A stretch of 64,000 nt of DNA from Ruegeria_B marisflavi (GCF_025673445.1 NZ_JAOVQN010000009.1:62001-126000); one strand, 5' to 3'; positions 1 to 9,098 are shown, numbered from the stretch's first letter. Translations and numbers: made by a program. Notes: generated by a model not told the origin, from the letters alone.

Positions 1-604
1 GTCGACTCAGCACCTGGACGAGGCGCTGACCAGCGCCGACATCCGCGCCATTGTCGAGCCCTATATCCGCGAAGTCCTTCCCGAAGGCTGGATCGGCGCC
101 GATACCGTCTGGCACGTGAACCCGACCGGCAAGTTCGTCATCGGCGGGCCCGACGGTGACGCCGGTCTGACCGGCCGCAAGATCATCGTCGACACCTATG
201 GCGGTGCCGCGCCTCATGGCGGCGGTGCCTTCTCGGGCAAGGATCCGACCAAGGTGGACCGCTCGGCCGCCTATGCCGCGCGCTACCTGGCCAAGAACGT
301 GGTCGCCGCCGGCATGGCCGAGAAATGCACCATCCAGCTCAGCTATGCCATCGGCGTATCGGCGCCGCTGTCGATCTATGCCGATACCCACGGCACCGGC
401 ACGGTAGCCGATGCCGAGATCGAGGCCGCCATCCCCAAGGTCATGAACCTGACCCCGCGCGGCATCCGCACCCATCTGAGCCTGAACAAGCCTATCTACC
501 AGCGCACAGCCGCCTATGGTCATTTCGGCCGCGACCCCGAAGCCGACGGCGGCTTCAGCTGGGAGCGCACCGACTTGGTCGAGGCGCTCAAGAAAGCGGT
601 CTGA
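1..604 (+). CDS. metK: S-adenosylmethionine synthetase, C-terminal part (start off-window)
   Basis: Methionine adenosyltransferase makes S-adenosylmethionine from ATP and methionine in the cytosol. The frame is already open at the window edge (first full codon at base 2), so the start and N-terminal ATP-binding region lie outside. About 200 residues are visible. They contain the family signatures GGPDGDAGLTGRK, TYGG and GGGAFSGKD, and end in a normal C-terminus. A strong intrinsic terminator follows directly, so metK ends its own transcript before trmB. Nothing looks damaged. The call is secure from motif content; the gene is partial only because of the window cut. Confidence 0.97.
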   Translation, partial: STQHLDEALTSADIRAIVEPYIREVLPEGWIGADTVWHVNPTGKFVIGGPDGDAGLTGRKIIVDTYGGAAPHGGGAFSGKDPTKVDRSAAYAARYLAKNVVAAGMAEKCTIQLSYAIGVSAPLSIYADTHGTGTVADAEIEAAIPKVMNLTPRGIRTHLSLNKPIYQRTAAYGHFGRDPEADGGFSWERTDLVEALKKAV

Positions 605-617
605 ACCGGAAAATGAC

Positions 618-645
618 AAAGGGGCGCGGGAAACCGCGCCCCTTT
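618..645 (+). terminator. Rho-independent terminator after metK
   Basis: A perfect 12-bp stem (AAAGGGGCGCGG paired with CCGCGCCCCTTT) closes a GAAA tetraloop 14 bases after the metK stop codon. The 3' arm ends in TTT. Stem strength and position fit an intrinsic terminator. Confidence 0.85.
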
Positions 646-706
646 CGCTTCTATCGGCCGGGGTCCCGTCTTGCACCCGGCGCGCGGTCGCAGTAACCCC
701 ACGGCC

Positions 707-1420
707 ATGAGCAAAACCATCCCCGACCGCCCGCGCCGCAACTTTTACGGTCGCATCAAGGGCAAGACCCTGAAACCGAACCAGCGGACCTATCTGGACG
801 AGGACCTGACGCCCCTGTCACCGGGTCCGGTGAGCTGGCAGGACAATCCCGCGCGCACACCGCTGGATCTGGACGCGCTCTTTGGTGGCCGCGAGACATG
901 GCTCGAGATCGGGTTCGGCGGTGGCGAGCATCTGGTACATCAGGCGGCCTCGAACCCCGGCATCGGCATCATCGGCGCGGAACCCTTTATCAACGGGGTG
1001 GCGATGCTGTTGGGCAAGATCCGCGCAGCAGAGGCCGACAATGTTCGGGTTCATCCGGGCGATGTGCGCGACCTGTTCGACGTACTGCCACCGCAGAGCA
1101 TTTCACGCGCCTTCCTGCTTTATCCCGATCCCTGGCCCAAGAAACGGCATCACCGGCGCCGTTTTGTGACCCCCGAACATCTGGAGCCGCTGGCGCGGGT
1201 GCTGAAACCCGGTGCCATCTTTCGCGTGGCCACCGACATCCCCGACTATGTCCGCCAAACGCTGGAGGAAGTGCCGCGCGCCGGTTTCGAATGGCTGGCC
1301 GAGGCGCCCGCCGACTGGCGCCAGCCCTGGGGTGACTGGATCTCGACCCGCTACGAGCAAAAGGCGCTGCGCGAGGGCCGGGTGCCGCATTACCTGACCT
1401 TCCGCCGCACCCAGGACTGA
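707..1420 (+). CDS. trmB: tRNA (guanine-N7-)-methyltransferase
   Basis: TrmB methylates N7 of guanine 46 in the variable loop of many tRNAs, using S-adenosylmethionine. The 237-residue protein has the SAM-binding motif LEIGFGGGEHLVHQ, the acidic DVRDLFD stretch, and the diagnostic DPWPKKRHHRRRF segment of the TrmB family. The ATG at 707 (MSKTIPDRPRR) is chosen because an upstream TTG at 671 would add an unconserved 12-residue tail. Placing trmB next to metK puts a SAM user beside the SAM maker, but a terminator separates them. It is convergent with the next gene, stop codons about 5 bases apart. Confidence 0.95.
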   Translation: MSKTIPDRPRRNFYGRIKGKTLKPNQRTYLDEDLTPLSPGPVSWQDNPARTPLDLDALFGGRETWLEIGFGGGEHLVHQAASNPGIGIIGAEPFINGVAMLLGKIRAAEADNVRVHPGDVRDLFDVLPPQSISRAFLLYPDPWPKKRHHRRRFVTPEHLEPLARVLKPGAIFRVATDIPDYVRQTLEEVPRAGFEWLAEAPADWRQPWGDWISTRYEQKALREGRVPHYLTFRRTQD

Positions 1421-1425
1421 CCGGT

Positions 1426-2256
1426 TCAAACCGGCGCGGGGTCATTCATCCACTTGAACTGCCGCCCCTTGGTGAACCAGGCCAGGGCAAACGCCCACAG
1501 CATCGTTGTCTCAAACACAAAGGTCAGGTTCCACTGGTTCCACCAGACCTTGAACTCGGGACCGGTCAGAAAGCCGATGCAGGCCAGCAGGGTCACACAG
1601 CCAAGGATCGTGTAGCCGCATATTCCATACACCAGGTTGCGCCGCCGTTTGCTCTCGATCAGGCGGTTGTCTCGAACGTGCCGCTCGGGCACGATCCGCC
1701 GCATCACCACCAGACAGTACACCCCGAGATAGATGAACAGCACCGAGGCGGCCATTCGGTGCACGTCTCCCACATCTGGAAACAGCATGAAGAAGCTGCC
1801 ATCGGGCATCGGAACCACGCGATCGGGCGGACCCGAGTGATATTGGACAAAAACCCGTGACAAGAACCCCGGATGGTCCTCGCACCCATTGCCGATAGTC
1901 GGAAAGATCGCCACGAAAAAGGCGCCTACGCCGGCAATGAAGGATCCGGTATCCTCGACCCAGTGTTCACCGGAATAAGCGATCATGAAGCCGCCGATAA
2001 AGCTCAGAAGGCCGACAAAGATCGATCCGAGAACCTGTGCGTAATAATAATGGCTGATGCTGTCGCGATAGCAGCCCCCATCCAGACGCGCCCCGAGTAT
2101 CATGATGATCGGCAGGCAGAGCGCAACGAGACCAACCAGGAAAGCCAGCCGGTTCTGCGTCCGCAGGTTCTTCGACTGCAACGGATCCTTCTCGGGCTGC
2201 CTGGGTTGAATCCACCTGGTGGAACCCGTGGTCAGAATGTTGGTGTTGTCCGGCAT
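1426..2256 (-). CDS. Uncharacterised multi-pass membrane protein
   Basis: The product is a 276-residue integral inner-membrane protein of unknown function. After a hydrophilic N-terminus of about 45 residues there are roughly six hydrophobic segments. A conserved-looking ISHYYYAQVLG motif follows the first one. A mid-protein loop carries two cysteines and several histidines and acidic residues (GNGCEDHPG, DVGDVHRM), which could bind a ligand, but that is only a possibility. The ATG at 2256 (MPDNTNIL) is preferred over an upstream start because a purine-rich GGAAGGGA site lies just before it. It stands alone between trmB and aroA. I do not recognise a named family. Confidence 0.75.
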   Translation of the reverse strand: MPDNTNILTTGSTRWIQPRQPEKDPLQSKNLRTQNRLAFLVGLVALCLPIIMILGARLDGGCYRDSISHYYYAQVLGSIFVGLLSFIGGFMIAYSGEHWVEDTGSFIAGVGAFFVAIFPTIGNGCEDHPGFLSRVFVQYHSGPPDRVVPMPDGSFFMLFPDVGDVHRMAASVLFIYLGVYCLVVMRRIVPERHVRDNRLIESKRRRNLVYGICGYTILGCVTLLACIGFLTGPEFKVWWNQWNLTFVFETTMLWAFALAWFTKGRQFKWMNDPAPV

Positions 2257-2414
2257 GGTCGTTTCCCTTCCCTGCTCGGTTCTGCCCGAGGGTCCGTTCA
2301 GTCTACCACACAGGACGATGCCGGCTAAGCTTCGCGATTCTGCCTGCAAATCGCTCTGGACCGTCTCGGACCGATTGGATAGGGCTTGGGCGACTTAAGA
2401 AAGAGGTTTCCCGC

Positions 2415-3761
2415 ATGTCCGGACACGGCACACCCATCCCGATGACCTCGCATCCCTGCGGTCCGCTGAACGGCGTGGCAGAGGTGCCGGGCGACAAGTC
2501 GATCTCGCACCGGGCGCTGATCCTTGGCGCGATGGCGGTGGGCGAGACCCGTATCACCGGCCTGCTCGAAGGCGAGGATGTGCTGGACACTGCCAAGGCG
2601 ATGCGTGCCTTTGGCGCCGAGGTGACGCGGCACGCGGATGGATCCTGGTCGGTGCACGGCGTTGGTGTCGGCGGCTTTTCCGAGCCGGATCAGGTGATCG
2701 ATTGCGGCAATTCCGGCACCGGCGTTCGGCTGATCATGGGGGCGATGGCAACCTCGCCCATCACCGCGACCTTTACCGGCGATGCCAGCCTGAACAAGCG
2801 CCCTATGGCGCGGGTCACCGATCCGCTGGCGCTGTTCGGGGCAAAGGCTGTGGGCCGCAAGGGCGGCCGCCTGCCAATGACCATCGTGGGTGCCGCTGAT
2901 CCGGTGCCGGTGCGCTACGCGGTGCCGGTGCCTTCGGCCCAGGTGAAATCGGCGGTTTTGCTGGCCGGGCTCAATGCAGCCGGCCAGACCGTGGTGATCG
3001 AGAAAGAGGCCACCCGGGACCATTCCGAGCGGATGCTTGCGGGCTTCGGCGCCGAGGTCACGGTCGAGGATACCAACGAAGGTCGTGTCATCACCCTGAC
3101 CGGGCGGCCCGAGCTGAAACCGCAGGTGATCGCGGTGCCGCGCGACCCCTCCAGCGCCGCTTTCCCGGTCTGCGCCGCGCTGATCACGCCCGGCTCAGAT
3201 GTGCTGGTGCCCGGCATCGGCCTGAACCCGACGCGCGCAGGCCTCTTCACCACGCTGCGCGAGATGGGCGCCGATCTGACCTATGAGAACGAGCGCACCG
3301 AGGGGGGCGAGCCGGTGGCCGACCTGCGCGCCCGCTATTCGCCCGACATGAAGGGCATCACCGTGCCACCCGAGCGCGCCGCCAGCATGATCGACGAATA
3401 CCCGGTTCTGTCGGTGGTGGCCGCCAATGCCCAGGGCGTGACCATGATGGGCGGCGTCAAGGAGTTGCGCGTCAAGGAAAGCGACCGGATCGACGCGATG
3501 GCGCGCGGGCTGCGCGCCAATGGCGTGACCGTCGAAGAGGGCGACGATTGGTGGGCGGTACATGGTCTGGGCATCGGCAAGGTGCCGGGCGGCGGCACTT
3601 GCGAGAGCTTCCTGGATCACCGCATCGCCATGTCCTTCATGGTGATGGGCATGGGGGCGATAGCGCCGGTCTCGGTCGACGATGGCAGCCCGATTGCCAC
3701 CTCCTTCCCGATTTTCGAGCCGCTGATGGGCGGGCTGGGCGCCAAGGTTGAGCGGACATGA
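2415..3761 (+). CDS. aroA: 3-phosphoshikimate 1-carboxyvinyltransferase (EPSP synthase, CP4-like)
   Basis: EPSP synthase joins phosphoenolpyruvate to shikimate 3-phosphate, the sixth step of the shikimate pathway. The 448-residue protein contains GDKSISHRALILG (from about residue 26), SLNKRPMARV, SAQVKSAVLLAGLN, RDHSERML, RVKESDRIDAMA and LDHRIAMSF. Overall it aligns by eye with the Agrobacterium CP4 (class II) enzyme. In the glyphosate-contact loop it reads GNSGTG (residues 98-103), so residue 101 is Gly where CP4 has Ala100. It is translationally coupled to cmk by an ATGA overlap, a common pairing. Confidence 0.97.
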   Translation: MSGHGTPIPMTSHPCGPLNGVAEVPGDKSISHRALILGAMAVGETRITGLLEGEDVLDTAKAMRAFGAEVTRHADGSWSVHGVGVGGFSEPDQVIDCGNSGTGVRLIMGAMATSPITATFTGDASLNKRPMARVTDPLALFGAKAVGRKGGRLPMTIVGAADPVPVRYAVPVPSAQVKSAVLLAGLNAAGQTVVIEKEATRDHSERMLAGFGAEVTVEDTNEGRVITLTGRPELKPQVIAVPRDPSSAAFPVCAALITPGSDVLVPGIGLNPTRAGLFTTLREMGADLTYENERTEGGEPVADLRARYSPDMKGITVPPERAASMIDEYPVLSVVAANAQGVTMMGGVKELRVKESDRIDAMARGLRANGVTVEEGDDWWAVHGLGIGKVPGGGTCESFLDHRIAMSFMVMGMGAIAPVSVDDGSPIATSFPIFEPLMGGLGAKVERT

Positions 3762-4375
3762 CCTTTACCGTGGCCATCGACGGGCCAGCGGCTGCGGGCA
3801 AGGGCACGATCTCAAAAGCTGTGGCCGCACATTTCGGCTTCGCCCATCTCGACACAGGGCTCCTCTATCGCGCGGTGGGGCGCCGCACGCTGGACGGCGA
3901 GGCGGCCGAGGTCGCCGCGCGCACCCTGCGGCCTGAGGACCTGGAGCGTGACGACCTGCGCACCGCCGAGGTGGCACAGGCCGCCAGCAAGGTGGCGGCA
4001 ATCCCCGAGGTGCGCGCCGCGCTGGTCGATTTCCAGCGCGCCTTTGCCCGCCGCGCCGGGGGCGCGGTGCTCGATGGGCGCGATATCGGCACCGTGATCT
4101 GCCCCGAGGCCGAGGTGAAACTCTTTGTCACCGCCAGCGCCGAGGTGCGCGCCGAACGCCGCTATCTGGAACTGACGGCCAAGGGCCATGTCACCACGCT
4201 GGATGCGGTTCTGGCAGATGTGCGCGAACGCGATGCCCGCGATGCGGACCGCGCCACCGCGCCGATGAAACCGGCCGAGGATGCGGTGCTTCTGGATACC
4301 AGCGCCATGGATATCCCCGCCGCGCTGGCCGCCGCGATTGCCCAGATCGAACGGAAGAGGCCCGGCCGGGGCTGA
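3758..4375 (+). CDS. cmk: Cytidylate kinase
   Basis: Cmk phosphorylates CMP and dCMP to the diphosphates using ATP, in pyrimidine nucleotide salvage and supply. The 205-residue protein starts with the P-loop GPAAAGKGTI, followed by the LDTGLLYRAVG nucleotide-binding segment, DGRDIGTVICPEA, and the RRYLEL and RDARDADR lid elements. Its length is slightly short of the usual 220-230 residues but all core motifs are present. The start codon overlaps the aroA stop (ATGA), so the two are one transcriptional unit. In many bacteria rpsA follows cmk; here it does not. Confidence 0.95.
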   Translation: MTFTVAIDGPAAAGKGTISKAVAAHFGFAHLDTGLLYRAVGRRTLDGEAAEVAARTLRPEDLERDDLRTAEVAQAASKVAAIPEVRAALVDFQRAFARRAGGAVLDGRDIGTVICPEAEVKLFVTASAEVRAERRYLELTAKGHVTTLDAVLADVRERDARDADRATAPMKPAEDAVLLDTSAMDIPAALAAAIAQIERKRPGRG

Positions 4376-4448
4376 TCCGTCACCCATCCGTGATTCCGAA
4401 GTTGCCCGGAAACAGGTTACGCTGGTTCACCTGAACCGGAGAACCCTG

Positions 4449-4967
4449 ATGACACGATGGCTTGCCCTCTGCCTTGTGGCCCTGACCCTGCCCGCCGCCG
4501 CGCAAGAGGCCGAGGCGCCGATGACCTATGAACGGCTGGGCCGCATCGTCTTTGCCCTCGACCCCGAGGCGGAACCTCAGGGACCGGGTTTCACGATGCG
4601 GGTCGGCGGTGTGGCCATTCTCATCGTCACCGACCAGGAGGCCGACCGGATGCGGGCCATGTCGCCGATCCGCCCGGCCGCAGGGCTGTCCCAGGCCGAT
4701 CTGGAACGCATGATGCAAGCCAATTTCGACAGTGCGCTGGATGCCCGCTATGCCATTGCCAACGAGACCTTGTGGAGTGTGTTCATCCACCCCCTGTCGC
4801 CGCTCGAGCGGGACGAGTTCATTTCGGGGCTGGGTCAGGTGGCGAATGTGGCGCAGAGCTATGGCACGCTCTATTCCGGCGGGGCGCTGCAATATGGCGG
4901 CGGCGACAGCGGCGGCTTGCAGCGGCAGTTGATCGACGAGCTTCTGAAAAAGGGCGAGGACCTCTAA
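4449..4967 (+). CDS. Hypothetical secreted protein
   Basis: The 172-residue product has a clear signal peptide (MTRWLALCLVALTLPAAAQ, cleavage probably after AAA or AAAQ). The mature part is acidic and mixed alpha/beta, with the segments RLGRIVFAL, GFTMRVGGVAILIVTD, NETLWSVFIHPLSPL and a glycine-rich patch near residue 150. I do not recognise a family. The pattern suggests a small periplasmic protein that binds something rather than an enzyme. The ATG at 4449 is chosen because it starts the signal peptide; reading further upstream runs into cmk. The gene ends 4 bases from the convergent DUF819 gene. Confidence 0.7.
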   Translation: MTRWLALCLVALTLPAAAQEAEAPMTYERLGRIVFALDPEAEPQGPGFTMRVGGVAILIVTDQEADRMRAMSPIRPAAGLSQADLERMMQANFDSALDARYAIANETLWSVFIHPLSPLERDEFISGLGQVANVAQSYGTLYSGGALQYGGGDSGGLQRQLIDELLKKGEDL

Positions 4968-4971
4968 ACCC

Positions 4972-6117
4972 CTACAGCGCCTCGGCCAGCTCCGCGACAA
5001 ACACGCCCAGGTAGTTCCCCACCGCAAAGCCCAGGATCGCGATTGCGATACCGGGCACCAGCAGCGCCCGGTTGCGCAGCGCGCCGCAGATTACCGGGAT
5101 GAAAGGCACCGACATGATCGCGGCGCCCGAGGCCACCAGATAGGTATCGCGGTCGATCCCGAACAGGCGGCAGAGCAGCGCATGCAGCGCCATAGCGCCC
5201 AGCAGGATAAAGGCGAAGTAACCGCCAAGCGCCCAGTTCATCCCGGTCAGAACCGACAGATCCAGCAAGGTGGCCGAGCTGAGGCAGAAGATCAGGATCA
5301 GATACATGCCAAGGTGAAAGCTGGTCGGACTGGTGTGCAGCCGGGGCACAAACGCTCCCAGCAGGCCGAATGTGGTGATCAAGAGGATTGTCGCAGTGCC
5401 CGACCAGGCCTCGGGCAGCAGACCCGCGAGCGCCACCGCCACTCCGACACAAAGCGCCGCCGCGCCGAAGGCCAGCGCTGACCCCACCAGCCCCGACCGC
5501 TCGATCAACCGGGCATATCCGTGCGCACTGTCATCGGCGATATGGGCGGCGTTTGCCGCATGATCGGTCTCGGCATGGGGCACAAAGGGCGGCAGGATCA
5601 GACCCGCCAGCCTTTGACCCACCAGCACGATGACCATCATGTAGCCGATGGAAAACACGATGTCATAGGTCACCATGGTCAGAAACAGCGCATCGCTGGC
5701 CCCGGTCGCGGATTTGATCGCGCCCATGTTGACGCCGCTGCCGGTATAGGCGCCCACCGCCATACCGGCGACCTGCGGCAAGTCCACGATCCGACCCTGA
5801 AACAGCAGCACGCCCAGCAGGCTGGCAATACAGACCGAGACCAGCGACAGCGCCATGGCCAGCCCGGCGCCATGCGCCTCGGTCAGAGCGCGGCGCAGGT
5901 TGGCGGCAAACAGGATCAGGGGCAGGGCCAGCGCCACGCTCACCTCCTGCACCGTGGTCTGCATTTCGGTGAAAGCGCTCTGGTCCAGGCTTAGCGCCAG
6001 CGCGAAACCGATGGCAAAGGTCAACGGCACCACGCCGATCCGGTCCAGCGCCGGTATCCGCGCCGCCAGCCAGATGATCAGCGCGGGCAGCGCCAGCAGG
6101 GTTAGGGCAAACAGCAT
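4972..6117 (-). CDS. DUF819 family membrane protein (possible transporter)
   Basis: This 381-residue protein is almost entirely membrane segments (about 10 or 11), with a paired architecture and the segment AVGAYTGSGVNMGAIKSATGA in the middle. That is typical of the DUF819/YjcL family, whose role is not established but which is thought to move small metabolites. The start at 6117 (MLFALTLLALP) is supported by AGGAGG four bases upstream; a longer start would overlap the gene before it. It is the last gene of the leftward TetR-cytochrome-oxidase-PLP enzyme operon, 8 bases after the PLP gene. It may therefore import or export the substrate or product of those enzymes (inference). Confidence 0.8.
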   Translation of the reverse strand: MLFALTLLALPALIIWLAARIPALDRIGVVPLTFAIGFALALSLDQSAFTEMQTTVQEVSVALALPLILFAANLRRALTEAHGAGLAMALSLVSVCIASLLGVLLFQGRIVDLPQVAGMAVGAYTGSGVNMGAIKSATGASDALFLTMVTYDIVFSIGYMMVIVLVGQRLAGLILPPFVPHAETDHAANAAHIADDSAHGYARLIERSGLVGSALAFGAAALCVGVAVALAGLLPEAWSGTATILLITTFGLLGAFVPRLHTSPTSFHLGMYLILIFCLSSATLLDLSVLTGMNWALGGYFAFILLGAMALHALLCRLFGIDRDTYLVASGAAIMSVPFIPVICGALRNRALLVPGIAIAILGFAVGNYLGVFVAELAEAL

Positions 6118-6125
6118 CGCGCCTC

Positions 6126-7298
6126 CTAATGTGTCTCGTGCCAGACCGGCCACCAATCGGTGATCGCGGTCCCGTCGAACGCGGCGATATCGCCGAATTG
6201 CAGGAACAGCGCCTCGCTCTGACGCGGACGGAAGAACAGGAAATCACCGGGTTTCAGGCCACTATCTGTGGGCAAGTCGTACATCTCCTGATTGCTGGAA
6301 TGCCCGAACAGGGCCGAGCGCCGCGCGCCCGCCGGGTGACAGGGATCGGCCAGCCAATTGCCGCCATAGATGAAACAGGCTCTTTGCGGCGAGCGGCCCA
6401 GCAGACGCAACACCCGGCTCAGCTCTCGCGCCATCGGGATTTCGGGCCGTTCCACGGTTTTCAGCACCGGGGCGGCGATAAAGGCCGCCGCTTGCAGCGC
6501 CTCCAGCGCGGGCAGGTCGAAATCGGTCGGCTTGACCAGGGCCGAGGCCAGCGCCACTTCGGTTCCCGGCCCGCTCCCGTCATAGAGCATGAAGGTGCTG
6601 CTGCCGCCGGTGTTATAGATCAGCGTGGCGGCGGCCTGTGCCCCCAGCGTCTGGACCGCCAGCGCATGAAACCGCGCATAGGCCGCCCGCGCCGCGTCCA
6701 ACGCGCGTGCGGGGCTGGTGATCGCGCGGGGCAGGCGGGCGATATGCGGCTCATACCCCATCAGCCCGGTCAGATGCAGGTTCGGATCGTCGCGCAGGCG
6801 GGTCAGGGCGGCTGTGAAATCTCCGGCCCGCTCCAGCGTAAAGCCGCCCCGATGCAGCCCGATATCGACCTCCAGACAGATGCGCAGGGAGCGGCCCGAC
6901 TGGGCCGCAAGCGCGCCGTATTCCGCCAGCCGTTCCGGGCTGTCGATTAGCCAGTTCACCTGAGCGTCCAGCGCGGGCGATACGCCTGCCACGGCGCCCA
7001 CTGGCATCGGCTTGCCCAGCAGGATATCTGCCTCTGGAAACACCGCCACCGTCTGCCGGACAAAGGGCAGGTGAAAGCTCATCAGCCTGTTGGTGTCCAG
7101 CCCCGCCATCACCTGCCGCAACAGGTCCGGTGCCGGCAGCGATTTCTCGACCACGCGCAGCGCAAGGCCCGGCGCCGTCATCCGGCGCACCGCCGCCATA
7201 TTGGCCGTCAGCCGTTCGGTATCCACCACCAGCGTCGGCAGGTGTCGCCCCGCCGCGATCAAGGCCGCCTGCAACCTTTGAAAATAGACCTCAGACAT
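6126..7298 (-). CDS. Fold-type III PLP enzyme, D-threonine aldolase / D-serine dehydratase-like
   Basis: The 390-residue protein has the alanine-racemase-like N-terminal TIM barrel and the C-terminal beta domain of the DSD1/D-threonine aldolase group. Visible features are PTLVVDTERL, the LRVVEKSLP segment with the probable PLP lysine (Lys52), CLEVDIGLHRGG, YNTGGSSTF, FIYGGNW and GHSSNQEMYDLP, which probably supplies metal-binding residues. The usual PHxKTH context around the lysine is not conserved, so substrate and even reaction type are uncertain. Its first 8 bases overlap the end of the oxidase gene, so the two are translated together. That suggests a joint pathway, perhaps for a D-amino acid or hydroxy acid. 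Confidence 0.8.
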   Translation of the reverse strand: MSEVYFQRLQAALIAAGRHLPTLVVDTERLTANMAAVRRMTAPGLALRVVEKSLPAPDLLRQVMAGLDTNRLMSFHLPFVRQTVAVFPEADILLGKPMPVGAVAGVSPALDAQVNWLIDSPERLAEYGALAAQSGRSLRICLEVDIGLHRGGFTLERAGDFTAALTRLRDDPNLHLTGLMGYEPHIARLPRAITSPARALDAARAAYARFHALAVQTLGAQAAATLIYNTGGSSTFMLYDGSGPGTEVALASALVKPTDFDLPALEALQAAAFIAAPVLKTVERPEIPMARELSRVLRLLGRSPQRACFIYGGNWLADPCHPAGARRSALFGHSSNQEMYDLPTDSGLKPGDFLFFRPRQSEALFLQFGDIAAFDGTAITDWWPVWHETH

Positions 7299-8724
7299 CC
7301 CCGACCCCGAACAGCGCGGCGGTATGGGGGTTCAGGAACTTGCCTGCCGGATCAAGCTGCGCGCGCAGCGCGGCAAACCGGTCAAAATCAGGATAGAGCG
7401 CCGCCAGATCGGGGGCCGTCAGTGCATGCAGTTTGCCCCAATGGGGCCGCCCGCCATGCGCGCGCAGGATCGGCTCGACCGTGTCAAACAGCATGTCAAG
7501 CGGTTCCGAGGCCAGCTTGTGCACCGCGACCGACACCCGCGTGCCGTCGTTGAAGGGCGAGAGCCACGCGTCATCCTGTCCGGTGAACCGCACCTCCATC
7601 GGGAAGAAGCTCTCCTTGCGCGATTCCAGTGCCGCCACCACCGCACGCACCGCCTCTTGTGCGCGGTCCTCGGGCAGGTGGTATTCCATCTCGTTCATCC
7701 GGGTGGCGCGGGCGGTCGAGAGGAGTTTCCAGTATTCGTCGGTCGTATCCTCCAGCACGCCATTGGCGGGCACCTCCAGCGCCACATAGGCACCGAACGC
7801 GCGCCGCCGCAGCCAGGGCCACCAGCCCAGGATATCGCGCAGATCCTTGAGCGTGGCGATCCAATCCTCGTCCTCGCTGGGCACCCGACCGGCGATCTCT
7901 CCCTCAAACAAGTCATGGGTGATCACCGCCGCATAGCCCAGATTGGGCAGCACGTAGAATTCGAAGTTGCGATGCGCGGCGGACAGATCGTGCATGCGCG
8001 TGATCGCCTCATTGGTGGGAAGGATGAACAGCTTGCGGTTCAGCGCGTAGCTGGGCACCAGTTTCAGCGTATAGCGGGTGATCACCCCCAGCGTGCCCAG
8101 CGACACCCGGCCCGCGTCGAAGAGATCCGGGTCGCTGTTGCGGGTCACGTCGCGGATGGTGCCATCGGCGGTGATCAGGCGGAACCCTGTGATACAGCCA
8201 TGCAAGGCCTGCAATCCGCGCCCGGTGCCATGGGTGGCGGTGCTGAATGACCCGGCCAGCGTCTGCACGTCGATATCGGGCAGGTTGGCAAAGCCCAGGC
8301 CGTGTTCAGCGGCCAGCATTGCCGCCTGCCGCAGCCGGGTGCCGGCGCCAAAGGTCGCCATCCCCGCTGCCGCATCGACCGAGATCAGGCCCGACAGCCG
8401 CCCGGTATCCAGGATCATGTCCTCGCAGGGCACCAGCGCGGAAAAGGAATGGCCCGAGCCCACAGGGCGAATCCGTCCGGGCCAATCGGAGATGCGGGTG
8501 GCCAGCTCCTCCTCCGAGGCGGTAGAGTAAATCTGCTCCGGTGTGGCCACCTGATATCCCGACCAGTTACGCCAAAGCTGGCGGCCCGGCGGGGCAGGGG
8601 GGATGTCGGGGCTGTAACCGGGCCGGGTGAAATCGCGGCTCAGCCAATGGGCCTGCATCGCTGCGGGCACCGCCAGCCCGGCCAGCGCGCCATATCCCAG
8701 CAGTTTGCGCCGTGTCAGTGTCAT
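7291..8724 (-). CDS. Tat-exported FAD-linked oxidase, D-arabinono-1,4-lactone oxidase family
   Basis: The 477-residue protein begins with a twin-arginine signal (TRRKLLGYGALAGLAV), so it should fold with its flavin in the cytoplasm and work in the periplasm or on the membrane. The FAD_binding_4 domain carries RPVGSGHSFSAL, where the histidine is the likely covalent FAD attachment site, followed by TLAGSFSTATHGTG. The C-terminal ALO domain has the family motif HWGKLHAL and ends FLNPHTAALFG. Relatives oxidise sugar lactones or polyols. The start at 8724 overlaps the cytochrome c stop (ATGA), which suggests that this cytochrome is the electron acceptor (inference). The substrate is unknown. Confidence 0.88.
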   Translation of the reverse strand: MTLTRRKLLGYGALAGLAVPAAMQAHWLSRDFTRPGYSPDIPPAPPGRQLWRNWSGYQVATPEQIYSTASEEELATRISDWPGRIRPVGSGHSFSALVPCEDMILDTGRLSGLISVDAAAGMATFGAGTRLRQAAMLAAEHGLGFANLPDIDVQTLAGSFSTATHGTGRGLQALHGCITGFRLITADGTIRDVTRNSDPDLFDAGRVSLGTLGVITRYTLKLVPSYALNRKLFILPTNEAITRMHDLSAAHRNFEFYVLPNLGYAAVITHDLFEGEIAGRVPSEDEDWIATLKDLRDILGWWPWLRRRAFGAYVALEVPANGVLEDTTDEYWKLLSTARATRMNEMEYHLPEDRAQEAVRAVVAALESRKESFFPMEVRFTGQDDAWLSPFNDGTRVSVAVHKLASEPLDMLFDTVEPILRAHGGRPHWGKLHALTAPDLAALYPDFDRFAALRAQLDPAGKFLNPHTAALFGVGDV

Positions 8725-9098
8725 TGCTGCCCCTCCCCGGACATGAAGGCAATCAGCGCGGCCAGTTGCTCGTCCGAACAATCGAGGCAGAGGCCCATCG
8801 CAGGCATGTTGCCGAACCCGTTGCGCGCCGATTGCAGAAAGCCATGGCTCCCGCGCTCCTTTTCCCGCGCCGCCCAGGCGGGGGCAAAGCCCGTCAACGG
8901 CGCCTGCGCCTCGACCAATGCGTGACAGGCCATGCAGGACCGTTCGTAGGTCGCCGCCAGCTCCGGATCAGTCGGGCGCAGGGTCTCGGCCCGAATGATA
9001 TCGCTCGCCTCCGGTTCCGGAGGTGCCCCGTCACCGGAAAGCCACCACCAGAGGGCCGCCAGAACCAGTGCCGAGACCAACAGGATCAGGGTGCGCAT
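8721..9098 (-). CDS. Monohaem cytochrome c, c5-like
   Basis: The 125-residue protein has an N-terminal membrane anchor or signal (LILLVSALVLAALWWW), then one CMACH haem site. The C-terminal part, GNMPAMGLCLDCSDEQL, offers the axial methionine and a CxxC pair of the kind that forms a disulphide in cytochrome c5. It should be a periplasmic one-electron carrier. It overlaps the TetR gene by one base (TGATG) and the FAD oxidase by four, so it probably takes electrons from that oxidase and passes them to the respiratory chain. Family assignment is firm; the partner is inferred. Confidence 0.9.
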   Translation of the reverse strand: MRTLILLVSALVLAALWWWLSGDGAPPEPEASDIIRAETLRPTDPELAATYERSCMACHALVEAQAPLTGFAPAWAAREKERGSHGFLQSARNGFGNMPAMGLCLDCSDEQLAALIAFMSGEGQQ

